From: Pedobacter sp. W3I1
GTDB taxonomy: Bacteria > Bacteroidota > Bacteroidia > Sphingobacteriales > Sphingobacteriaceae
Length of the DNA: 64,000 nt
Direction of reading: 5' to 3'
Assembly (NCBI RefSeq): GCF_030816015.1
Contig: NZ_JAUSXN010000001.1
Coordinates: 992,001 to 1,056,000 of the forward strand
The notes under the pieces are model-generated. The model made no database searches. It saw only the letters and a list, made by a program, of their open reading frames with translations, and had not been told where the DNA came from. The position numbers were made by a program, and so were the translations under genes. Shown one piece after another: positions 53,990 through 61,334 of this stretch. The stretch's first letter is position 1, and each line of letters opens with the position of its first letter.

Positions 53990-55048
53990 ATGGTCAGCAG
54001 ATCAGAACAACGTTTCATTAGAGTTAATCTTATAACCATCATAGTTACGCTATTGGTTATACTAGCTGGTGGTATTGTACGCAGTACCGGATCGGGCATG
54101 GGTTGTCCGGATTGGCCAAAATGTTTCGATCGCTATATTCCGCCAACTGATGTATCGCAACTGCCTGCCAATTACAAAGAAAAGTATGTAGCAGGTAGGT
54201 TAAAAAAGAATGAAAAATTTGCCAAATATCTGGAAAGCATAGGCAAAGTAGCCTTGGCTGATAGTATCAGGCATGATAAGAGTATCACGATACCTGAGGA
54301 GTTTAATCCAACTAAAACCTGGACAGAATACTTGAACAGACTGGCTGGGGTAGCCGCGGGAATATTCCTGTTTTTAACAGTAGTTTATTCTTTTACCTAC
54401 CGCAAAACAGCTAAACGCATTATTGTACTCAGCATCCTGAATCTCTTTGTAGTAGGATACCAGGGCTGGTTAGGCTCTATAGTGGTCTCTACTAATCTGG
54501 CGCAATGGGTGGTAACCGTACACATGTTGTTGGCGCTGGTTATTTTAGCGATATCTATTTATACCTACAATTATGCGAAGCAATTGAATAAGACACCTTC
54601 TGTAATTATGTACCGCATTGCCTGGCTAAAAGGATTTTTGTTCTTTACCCTTGTAATTAGTACCGTTCAAATTGTTTTAGGAACCGAGGTTAGAGAAGCG
54701 GTAGATGTTATTGCGAAGGCGCTGTCTTATGGAAGCAAAAATACCTGGATTTCGAAGGTAGGAGAAGTATTCTCTTATCACCGCGATTTAGCTATACTCG
54801 TGGTAATTGCCAATGCAGTAGTGTATAAAATGGTTATCGACCGTTTTAGTGGTAAAGCAGCTCCGTTGTTAACGGCAAGGTTTATGTTAATAGCGCTCCT
54901 CATACAGTTATTAAGTGGTTTTGCATTAGCATATATAGCTTTCCCACCGGCAGCGCAGGCATTGCATATTTTGTTCTCTACGTTGTTATTTAGTTTACAG
55001 TTTTACCTGTACTTATTGGTTTACCGAACAAGTACATATAAACAATAA
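53990..55048 (+). CDS. ctaA: Heme A synthase
   Basis: CtaA oxidises the C8 methyl of heme O to formyl, giving heme A for the oxidase. The 352-residue protein has about eight helices and the family core GGIVRSTGSGMGCPDWPKCF with the paired cysteines, several conserved His (VVTVHMLLAL, FSYHRDLAI, ALHILFS) as heme ligands. An insert of about 60 residues follows the first helix. It is 12 bases before ctaB. Confidence 0.95.
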   Translation: MVSRSEQRFIRVNLITIIVTLLVILAGGIVRSTGSGMGCPDWPKCFDRYIPPTDVSQLPANYKEKYVAGRLKKNEKFAKYLESIGKVALADSIRHDKSITIPEEFNPTKTWTEYLNRLAGVAAGIFLFLTVVYSFTYRKTAKRIIVLSILNLFVVGYQGWLGSIVVSTNLAQWVVTVHMLLALVILAISIYTYNYAKQLNKTPSVIMYRIAWLKGFLFFTLVISTVQIVLGTEVREAVDVIAKALSYGSKNTWISKVGEVFSYHRDLAILVVIANAVVYKMVIDRFSGKAAPLLTARFMLIALLIQLLSGFALAYIAFPPAAQALHILFSTLLFSLQFYLYLLVYRTSTYKQ

Positions 55049-55060
55049 TATTTAAGAAAA

Positions 55061-56017
55061 TTGAAACAATATCTTTCAGATTTTTCTAAACTGATCAAAT
55101 TCAGACTATCGTTTACGGTGGTGTTTTCGGCATCAATCTCTTTTTTGATCGGTCAGAAAATGCAGGTTGCAAGGAGTAATGATCCAGCTTGGGTAAAGAA
55201 GATGATGGCTTTAGGTGAAACTAACATTGTCCACTCTATTAATTGGGGAAATTGGTTGATCTTAATTGCTGGTGGATTTTTAGTTACTGCGGCAGCAAAC
55301 TGCTTTAACGAGATTATAGAGAAAGACCTGGATAAATTAATGTCGAGAACCAAAGACCGCCCGATGCCTGCAGGTAGAATGACTACCGGACAGGGACTGA
55401 TTTTAGGTGTTTTTATGGCATTTTTAGGTACCTGGCTATTAGGGAAGTTGAACCTCGAAACAGGTTTGCTTTCTGTATTTTCGATTCTGCTATATGCTTT
55501 TGCTTATACGCCATTGAAAAGAAAATCGCCGATTGCTGTTTTTGTAGGTGCTATTCCAGGTGCGTTACCACCGCTTATCGGTTATTTGGCTGCTTTTGGT
55601 AGCTTAAAAGCCGAAATGTTTCAAGCAATTGACTACAATATAGCAGTTATTTTATTCCTGATCCAGTTTGTTTGGCAGTTTCCACACTTTTGGGCCATTG
55701 CCTGGGTGTTGGACGATGATTATAAGAAAGCGGGGTTTAGATTGCTGCCAACCAAGAAAAGAGATAAAACATCAGCACTACTAACTTTTTTAAGTACGCT
55801 GGTTTTAATTCCGGTAAGTTTATTGCCAACCATTTATGGTTTCGGTGGTTATTACATCGCAGGTTTATCATTAATCGCTGGGCTGATATTTAGCTGGCTC
55901 GCTTTTAAACTTTTAATGAACAGAGAACTGGCCGATGCCAAGAAAGTAATGTTCTGTTCGTTTTTTTACATCCCGGCCGTACAGTTGGGCTTATTATTAA
56001 ATTTTATAGCAAAATAA
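55061..56017 (+). CDS. ctaB: Protoheme IX farnesyltransferase (heme O synthase)
   Basis: CtaB converts heme B to heme O by adding a farnesyl chain. The 318-residue UbiA-type protein has seven to nine helices and the Asp-rich motif NEIIEKDLDKLMSRTKDRPMPAG, with DDDYKKAGF as the second Asp-rich loop. The start is TTG 55061 (KQYLSDF); no ATG fits. It follows ctaA and precedes subunit III by 3 bases. Confidence 0.95.
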   Translation: MKQYLSDFSKLIKFRLSFTVVFSASISFLIGQKMQVARSNDPAWVKKMMALGETNIVHSINWGNWLILIAGGFLVTAAANCFNEIIEKDLDKLMSRTKDRPMPAGRMTTGQGLILGVFMAFLGTWLLGKLNLETGLLSVFSILLYAFAYTPLKRKSPIAVFVGAIPGALPPLIGYLAAFGSLKAEMFQAIDYNIAVILFLIQFVWQFPHFWAIAWVLDDDYKKAGFRLLPTKKRDKTSALLTFLSTLVLIPVSLLPTIYGFGGYYIAGLSLIAGLIFSWLAFKLLMNRELADAKKVMFCSFFYIPAVQLGLLLNFIAK

Positions 56018-56020
56018 TTT

Positions 56021-56599
56021 ATGGTGCTAACAATGGAAAAGATGCAGGATACGTTTGACCCTAAACCAAGGAAATTTATTGTTTGGTTATTTGTCGTATC
56101 ATCAACAATTATGTTTGGTGGTTTTACCAGTTATTACCTGGTATTTGCCGCTTCGAAAGGAAAAGGGCATGGTTTAGTGCTACCCGATGCTTTTATTTAC
56201 TCTAGCCTGGTTATTATTGCCAGTAGTATTACTCTGGTACTTGCTTCTAAGGCTTTAAAGAAACTAAACTTCAGCTTACAGCGCAATATGCTATGGATTA
56301 CCGTAATATTAGCCATCGCTTTTGGTGTAATGCAGTTTAATGCATGGGGAAGTATGGTTAGAACCGGAGCAACCCTGGTAGGAAACAACGCAGCCATATC
56401 ATTTATATATGTGGTTTCTGGTATGCACCTTTTGCACATTATTGGTGGTGTTGCCCTTATTATTAATGCTTTAGCAGGTAGCTATAAAAGCCTCCCTGTT
56501 GCCAAAGTCCAGTATAGAATGGAAATTGCTTCTATTTTTTGGCATTTTATAGATATATTATGGATATATCTGTATGTTTTTTTACTTTTGAACCGTTAA
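56021..56599 (+). CDS. Cytochrome c oxidase subunit III, short form
   Basis: The 192-residue protein has five to six helices and a subunit III core (FGGFTSYYLVFA, VSGMHLLHIIGGVALI, IFWHFIDILWIYLYVFLLLN). The length is close to the short subunit III of caa3-type clusters. A second, 237-residue subunit III follows 31 bases later; they may be two halves of a bigger subunit or paralogues used together. An internal ATG (56033) could also be the start. Confidence 0.9.
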   Translation: MVLTMEKMQDTFDPKPRKFIVWLFVVSSTIMFGGFTSYYLVFAASKGKGHGLVLPDAFIYSSLVIIASSITLVLASKALKKLNFSLQRNMLWITVILAIAFGVMQFNAWGSMVRTGATLVGNNAAISFIYVVSGMHLLHIIGGVALIINALAGSYKSLPVAKVQYRMEIASIFWHFIDILWIYLYVFLLLNR

Positions 56600-56630
56600 A
56601 TTTGTTAACAAACTATTATACTATTTCCAA

Positions 56631-57344
56631 ATGAATGCAGTATCACAATTAGATCAAGTTAAAACCGGACCATGGAATGGTGGTCGTTCTCCGTGGTCGG
56701 TAGAATATGGTAAAATCATGATGTGGTTTTTCCTTTTGTCAGATGCTTTTACCTTTTCATCTTTATTGATCTACTACGGCGCTCAGCGTTTTTCTAAATT
56801 AACATGGCCAGCTCCAGATAAGGTTTTCCAATCTATTCCAGGTATCGCTGAACATGGCGCTCCATTAGTTTTCGTAGGTATCATGACCTTTATCTTAATC
56901 ATGAGTTCGGTAACCATGGTTTTAGCGGTGGAGGCAGGTCACAGGCGTTCTAAAAAAGAGGTTATCGGCTGGATGATTGCAACCATTATCGGTGGTTTCA
57001 TGTTCTTAGGCTGTCAGGCAATTGAATGGACTCACTTACACCACGATGGTTTCTGGTGGGGACATATTCCTTCAGCAGAAGAATTAAAACACTTCTTCCT
57101 TAAACCAGAAGATGTATCATTAGTTGCTTCACAACAATTTGCAAACTTATTTTTCACAATTACCGGTTTCCACGGTTTCCACGTATTTAGTGGTGTAATT
57201 ATTAACATCATCATTTTAATCATGACAATTAATGGAACTTTTGAGAAAAAAGGACATTACTTAATGGTAGAAAAAGTTGGTTTATACTGGCACTTTGTTG
57301 ATTTAGTTTGGGTGTTTGTATTTACATTCTTCTATTTGGTTTAA
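56631..57344 (+). CDS. Cytochrome c oxidase subunit III, longer form
   Basis: The 237-residue protein shows subunit III features: VEYGKIMMWFFLLSDAFTFSSLLIYYG at the start, FLGCQAIEWTHLHHD and GFHGFHVFSGVI, then VGLYWHFVDLVWVFVFTFFYLV at the C terminus. It is separated from the other subunit III gene and from subunit IV by small gaps. Subunit III stabilises oxygen-binding subunit I. Confidence 0.92.
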   Translation: MNAVSQLDQVKTGPWNGGRSPWSVEYGKIMMWFFLLSDAFTFSSLLIYYGAQRFSKLTWPAPDKVFQSIPGIAEHGAPLVFVGIMTFILIMSSVTMVLAVEAGHRRSKKEVIGWMIATIIGGFMFLGCQAIEWTHLHHDGFWWGHIPSAEELKHFFLKPEDVSLVASQQFANLFFTITGFHGFHVFSGVIINIIILIMTINGTFEKKGHYLMVEKVGLYWHFVDLVWVFVFTFFYLV

Positions 57345-57369
57345 TTTATCATATTATAAAAATATTTTT

Positions 57370-57723
57370 ATGTCAGAGCATACACATACAACAGAAGAGC
57401 ACGGACACGATGAACATGCTGGTTTATCAAAAGGTAAAATCTGGAAAGTTTTCGGTATCCTTTTATTAATCACCGTAATTGAGTTTATCATAGCGTTAGT
57501 ATTAATTCCAAAAGGAATTATGACGCAGCATGTGGGTAACTACATTTACATCGGTTTAACTTTATTAAAAGCATTTTATATTGTAGCCTATTTTATGCAC
57601 TTAAAGTATGAGAAATTAGGCTTACAGCTTGCATTAACTGTATCATTTATTTTCATTATTTACTTTATTGTTTTAATGCTGATAGAAGGTGGGTTTTTAA
57701 ACATCCACATGATGAATCATTAA
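57370..57723 (+). CDS. Cytochrome c oxidase subunit IV
   Basis: The 117-residue protein has a His/Glu-rich N terminus (HTHTTEEHGHDEHAG) followed by three hydrophobic helices, typical of the bacterial subunit IV (COX4_pro/CtaF type). ATG 57370 is preferred; the longer open frame upstream belongs to another frame of the preceding gene. Its stop overlaps the start of the SCO-like gene by 1 base. Confidence 0.88.
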   Translation: MSEHTHTTEEHGHDEHAGLSKGKIWKVFGILLLITVIEFIIALVLIPKGIMTQHVGNYIYIGLTLLKAFYIVAYFMHLKYEKLGLQLALTVSFIFIIYFIVLMLIEGGFLNIHMMNH

Positions 57724-58418
57724 TGAAAAGAAGTCCTATAAAAAAGGTAATAATCCTGGTAAGCATTTTAGCTATACCGGGATTTTTGTTTTTTTACTTA
57801 TTGCCACACTTTGCAAAAAACAGGTATAAGAGTTTACCCATCTTTGGAGAGAAAGTTGTTGCATCAACCTTTCATAGTGTAAAGGGAGAGAAAATCCCAG
57901 ATACCATTTACCATAAAATTCCTGATTTTAAACTCGTAAATCAGCAAAATGATACCATTACATGGAAATCATTAGAGAATAAGATTGTGGTACTAAATTT
58001 ATTTTATACCGGTGCTAATAACCAGGAAACAAGTAAATACATCAAGAAATTATCTGATGGTTATGAACAAAAGCCACTTGTTAAATTTTTAAGCTTATCT
58101 GTTGATCCGACTGATCGGGATAAGATCAAAGATATTGCGGCTAAGTTTAAAGCAAAGGCTGGAAAATGGGATTTTCTCGCTGGCGATACCATTCAAACCT
58201 ATCCGCTAATTAGAAAGGGTTTATTACTCGATGTAGTTGCAGATGAAACGAAAGCGAAAACCAACTTCATCTTTAGCAATAAGATTGTCCTGATCGATAA
58301 TTTACATCGGATACGTGGCATTTATGAGGCTGACGATGCTGGAGCTAATGCCAGGTTGGAAGATGAAATAAAGGTACTTATTGCAGAGTATTTAAGGAAT
58401 GTTAAAGACGGTAGGTAG
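57723..58418 (+). CDS. SCO family protein lacking the copper-binding cysteines
   Basis: The 231-residue protein has an N-terminal helix (about 7-25) and a thioredoxin-fold SCO1/SenC domain (about 60-220). The usual CxxxC in the segment after the second strand is absent: the region reads LNLFYTGANNQETSKY, and the usual copper His region reads TNFIFSNKIVLID. Position in the cox operon and fold recognition (KWDFLAGDT, SVDPTDRDK) make it a SCO relative. It cannot bind copper in the known way; it may be a structural or redox-inactive assembly factor. Confidence 0.8.
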   Translation: MKRSPIKKVIILVSILAIPGFLFFYLLPHFAKNRYKSLPIFGEKVVASTFHSVKGEKIPDTIYHKIPDFKLVNQQNDTITWKSLENKIVVLNLFYTGANNQETSKYIKKLSDGYEQKPLVKFLSLSVDPTDRDKIKDIAAKFKAKAGKWDFLAGDTIQTYPLIRKGLLLDVVADETKAKTNFIFSNKIVLIDNLHRIRGIYEADDAGANARLEDEIKVLIAEYLRNVKDGR

Positions 58419-58465
58419 TTTAGTCCGAAGTCTTAAGTCGGGAGTCCGAAGTCCACAGTCGTTGA
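58419..58465. repeat. Degenerate GTCCGAAG-word repeat
   Basis: AGTCCGAAGTC and AAGTCGGGAGTC-like words are repeated at about 10-base spacing; very like 5833-5870. It lies in the gap between the SCO-like and DUF420 genes. Confidence 0.45.
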
Positions 58466-58504
58466 TTGAAAAGATTTAATAAAACAGAAAAGATTTAAAT
58501 ACTC

Positions 58505-59047
58505 ATGGAAAATAGTCCGATCGAGAAAAAATATAATAAGTGGATCATTATTCTTTCCATTTTAATACCGGTAGCGGTAGCCTTTTTGTTTGTAGTAAAG
58601 TTAAAGGATTTGGGAATTAATGCCCCAACTTTACCTTTTTTACCACCGATATACGCTACCATTAACGGAATAACAGCGGTACTGCTAGTGGTTGCGGTAT
58701 GGGCCATTAAAAATGGTAAAATACAATTACATCAAAACCTGATGAAAACCGCAATCGGCTGTTCGCTATTATTTTTGGTCATGTATATCGCCTACCATAT
58801 GACTACCCCATCGACAAAATTTGGAGGTGATGGTGCCATTAAATATGTATACTTCTTTATTTTGTTAACGCATATCCTATTGTCAATAGCCATTATTCCA
58901 TTGGTATTGGTTACTTATGTAAGGGCATTAGCAGAGCGTTTTGATCGTCACAGAAAAATTGCACGGATCACATTCCCATTATGGTTATATGTAGCAATAA
59001 CCGGTGTGGTGGTTTATCTGATGATTTCGCCATATTATCAGCATTAA
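58505..59047 (+). CDS. DUF420 membrane protein, putative oxidase assembly factor
   Basis: The 180-residue protein has about five helices with conserved His residues (QNLMKTAI, HMTTPSTKF, THILLSIAII, FDRHRKIARI) and matches DUF420. As I recall, homologues such as CtaM/YozB help assemble heme-copper oxidases in Firmicutes; in Bacteroidota they sit beside cox genes as here. It ends the cox cluster and is followed by a strong terminator. Confidence 0.85.
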   Translation: MENSPIEKKYNKWIIILSILIPVAVAFLFVVKLKDLGINAPTLPFLPPIYATINGITAVLLVVAVWAIKNGKIQLHQNLMKTAIGCSLLFLVMYIAYHMTTPSTKFGGDGAIKYVYFFILLTHILLSIAIIPLVLVTYVRALAERFDRHRKIARITFPLWLYVAITGVVVYLMISPYYQH

Positions 59048-59068
59048 GTACTGATTGTTAAAAGATAT

Positions 59069-59106
59069 CTAAAAAAGCCTTGCATTAAAATGTGAGGCTT
59101 TTTTAG
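59069..59106 (+). terminator. Terminator of the act-cox supercluster
   Basis: CTAAAAAAGCCT and AGGCTTTTTTAG are perfect complements (12 bp) around a 14-base loop that has its own partial pairing. The T-run lies within the right arm. It is 21 bases after DUF420. Confidence 0.88.
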
Positions 59107-59190
59107 TTACACCCTGGTTAGATCTTAACAACCATTTGTTTTAACCCATTTTTTTTGCCACTTTTATGTATATTATATCACACAAAAAAA

Positions 59191-59210
59191 CACTTATAAA
59201 TTTGTAAGTG
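59191..59210. promoter_or_regulatory. Near-palindrome over the ECF sigma -7 box
   Basis: A 20-base dyad (CACTTA...TAAGTG, pairing at nine of ten positions) contains the -7 box TAAATTTG (59197-59204). A dimeric repressor or activator could occupy it. The sigma gene start lies 21 bases downstream. Confidence 0.5.
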
Positions 59211-59231
59211 AGTAGGCAGATCGACTAATTT

Positions 59232-59831
59232 ATGGCGCCAGGAAGGATAGAAGATGAACGTAAGCTTATAGAAAAAATCGTAGAGGGGGATGAGCAGGCT
59301 TTTTCTGTTCTGTTCTTCAAATACCTTCCTGTCCTCCAAATTTTTGCAACTAAATTTACTAAATCTGATGATGCGGCAGAAGAAGTTATTCAAGATTCTT
59401 TTTTAAGGCTTTGGCTGAATCGTGATAAATTGGCAGAAGTAGATAATGTGAAGGCCTACTTATATAAATATGTTTCTAATGAATGTTTAAGCTATCTGCG
59501 CAAAAAATTAAAAGAAGATAGGATTGTAGATACATTTGTGGCCAAACAACAAAATAGCCATAACAATACTGTAGAAACTATTAATTTGAACGAGGTAACG
59601 AAAATTATTGCTATTGCTGTCGAAAAATTACCGGATCAACGCAAATCTATATATCAATTGAGTAGACGGGATGGCAAAACCATTCCCGAAATAGCAGAAA
59701 TACTTAATATTTCGCCTAATACTGTTAAAAACGCCCTTGTAATTGCCCTGAAATCGATACGCATACATCTCGATCAACATGGGATTGTGTTCTTTTTTCC
59801 ACTACTTTTTTTCTTTCTGAAAATAAAATAG
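59232..59831 (+). CDS. ECF-family RNA polymerase sigma factor
   Basis: The 199-residue protein has region 2 (EQAFSVLFFKYLPVL, DAAEEVIQDSFLRLW) and region 4 (KLPDQRKSIYQLSRRDGKTIPEIAEILNISPNTVKNAL), typical of the FecI-like sigma factors expanded in Bacteroidota. It is followed by a FecR-type anti-sigma gene and a SusC-type receptor, so it should transcribe the receptor genes on an external signal. No transmembrane part. Confidence 0.93.
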   Translation: MAPGRIEDERKLIEKIVEGDEQAFSVLFFKYLPVLQIFATKFTKSDDAAEEVIQDSFLRLWLNRDKLAEVDNVKAYLYKYVSNECLSYLRKKLKEDRIVDTFVAKQQNSHNNTVETINLNEVTKIIAIAVEKLPDQRKSIYQLSRRDGKTIPEIAEILNISPNTVKNALVIALKSIRIHLDQHGIVFFFPLLFFFLKIK

Positions 59832-59892
59832 AAAAAATTAATATTCCGATAGTCCTAATTTTCTTTTGCTGCTTCTTAGTATCAGAATCTTT

Positions 59893-61053
59893 ATGGAAGA
59901 ACGTATACATTATCTCTTACAACAGTTTACAGCTAAGACCTTAAGTCAGGCCGAGAGGGAAGAACTTTTAATCTTGGCAGAAAACAGCACTTCATTGCTT
60001 TCTGACGAAATCGTGAAAATGATTATCGCAGAAGAAGAACATACGGTTAATGTTGTTGAGGAAAAATGGAATCCGGTACTGAATAAAATTCTGGCGGTTG
60101 ACAAACCAACCCGATCGCCTAAGCGGATTTTAATGAAGAGCTTAAAATGGGCTGCCGCTGCAGTTGTTTTTATCGTGTTTTCGTTTACTGCTTACCTCTC
60201 TTTACATAAAAAGAAAGAACATGTTTTTGCTACTGACGTAGCGCCCGGGAAAAATAAAGCTATTCTTACTTTGGCCGATGGAAAGAAAATTTCACTTTCA
60301 GATGCGATGAATGGCGATGTTGCCAAAGAAGCCGGTTTCTCTATCACCAAAACTGCTGATGGCCAGTTGGTGTATAATGTTGCTGGATCAGAAAATGTAA
60401 AGGATACCAGATTAAACACGATATCTACGCCTAACGGTGGTGAATGGCAGGTTAAACTACCGGATGGTTCTATGGTTTGGCTTAATGCGGCCTCTTCTAT
60501 TCAGTATTCTTTAAATATGGGGACGGCTAAACAGCGTTTGGTAAAATTGGATGGGGAGGCTTACTTTGAAGTCGCTAAGAATGCAGCACATCCTTTTATT
60601 GTGGAAACAGATAAACAATCTGTTGAGGTATTGGGTACGCACTTTAATATTAATAGCTATAAAGATGAAAGGGTAACTAAAACTACTTTGCTTGAAGGGA
60701 GTGTGCGGGTTTCGCATAAAAATACCAATGAGAGCGAAGTGCTTAAACCCGGTGAGCAATCTTTAGTATCTGTCTCGGGCATGGATGTAAAGGAAGTGAA
60801 TGTAGATGAATCAATAGCCTGGAAAAATGGGTACTTTATGTTCGACAATGAAAGGCAGGAAAGTATTCTGCGTAAAGTTGCGCGTTGGTATAATGTCGAG
60901 GTGGAATATGCAGATGTAGATGCAAAAAATGTAATGTATTATGGAACGGTAAGCCGTTTTGAGAAAATATCGAAAGTATTAACAAAGTTGGAACAAACTG
61001 GCCAGGTTCGCTTTGATATTAAGGCCAATAAAATTATAGTTTATAAAGAATAG
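59893..61053 (+). CDS. FecR-family anti-sigma factor
   Basis: The 386-residue protein has an N-terminal cytoplasmic part (residues 1-79), a membrane helix (about 83-101), a periplasmic FecR domain with TPNGGEWQVKLPDGSMVWLNAASSI, and a C-terminal DUF4974-type domain (YNVEVEYADVDAKNVMYYGTVSRFEKISKVL). It should hold the sigma factor inactive until the receptor signals. ATG 59893 gives the family start MEERIHYLLQ; the frame extends nine codons upstream. Confidence 0.93.
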   Translation: MEERIHYLLQQFTAKTLSQAEREELLILAENSTSLLSDEIVKMIIAEEEHTVNVVEEKWNPVLNKILAVDKPTRSPKRILMKSLKWAAAAVVFIVFSFTAYLSLHKKKEHVFATDVAPGKNKAILTLADGKKISLSDAMNGDVAKEAGFSITKTADGQLVYNVAGSENVKDTRLNTISTPNGGEWQVKLPDGSMVWLNAASSIQYSLNMGTAKQRLVKLDGEAYFEVAKNAAHPFIVETDKQSVEVLGTHFNINSYKDERVTKTTLLEGSVRVSHKNTNESEVLKPGEQSLVSVSGMDVKEVNVDESIAWKNGYFMFDNERQESILRKVARWYNVEVEYADVDAKNVMYYGTVSRFEKISKVLTKLEQTGQVRFDIKANKIIVYKE

Positions 61054-61136
61054 AACCAGCAGACAGGGGCATGACTAACCTTTGTCTTAAAATAAAAAAT
61101 CTTAAAATTAATCAACTAATTAACCTAATCAAAACT

Positions 61137-61163
61137 ATGAAGATACCTCGACAAAACACCTAG
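61137..61163 (+). other. Eight-codon mini-frame in the receptor leader
   Basis: ATG to TAG encodes MKIPRQNT in the leader before the SusC-type gene. It is probably chance, but leader peptides can regulate downstream genes; I note it without claiming function. Confidence 0.15.
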
Positions 61164-61189
61164 CCTTATTAAGAACTGAGGTAACAAAA

Positions 61190-61248
61190 AAGGAGTGCTG
61201 CTAACACCCCTTCTGTTTATCTGTTCATTCGTTCCGGTACACCGGAAC
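61190..61248 (+). promoter_or_regulatory. Hairpins in the SusC leader
   Basis: AAGGAGTG/CACCCCTT (61190-61212, one mismatch) and the GC-rich dyad GTTCCGGT/ACCGGAAC (61231-61248, 2-base centre) occur in the 281-base gap before the receptor gene. The gap also has low-complexity AT-rich DNA. A regulatory or terminator role is plausible but not shown. Confidence 0.4.
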
Positions 61249-61334
61249 CGATTAATCAATTATTTCTTGGATAACCGCGAAACGCTTTTTGGCGTCTAAA
61301 CTTAATTGCGCTTCGCACAAAAACAGACTATTAA

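Noticed and set aside
61137..61163. Leader-peptide attenuation before the SusC gene
   Set aside because: The eight-codon frame has no repeated regulatory codon and no clearly alternative stems, so it is kept only as a low-confidence note.
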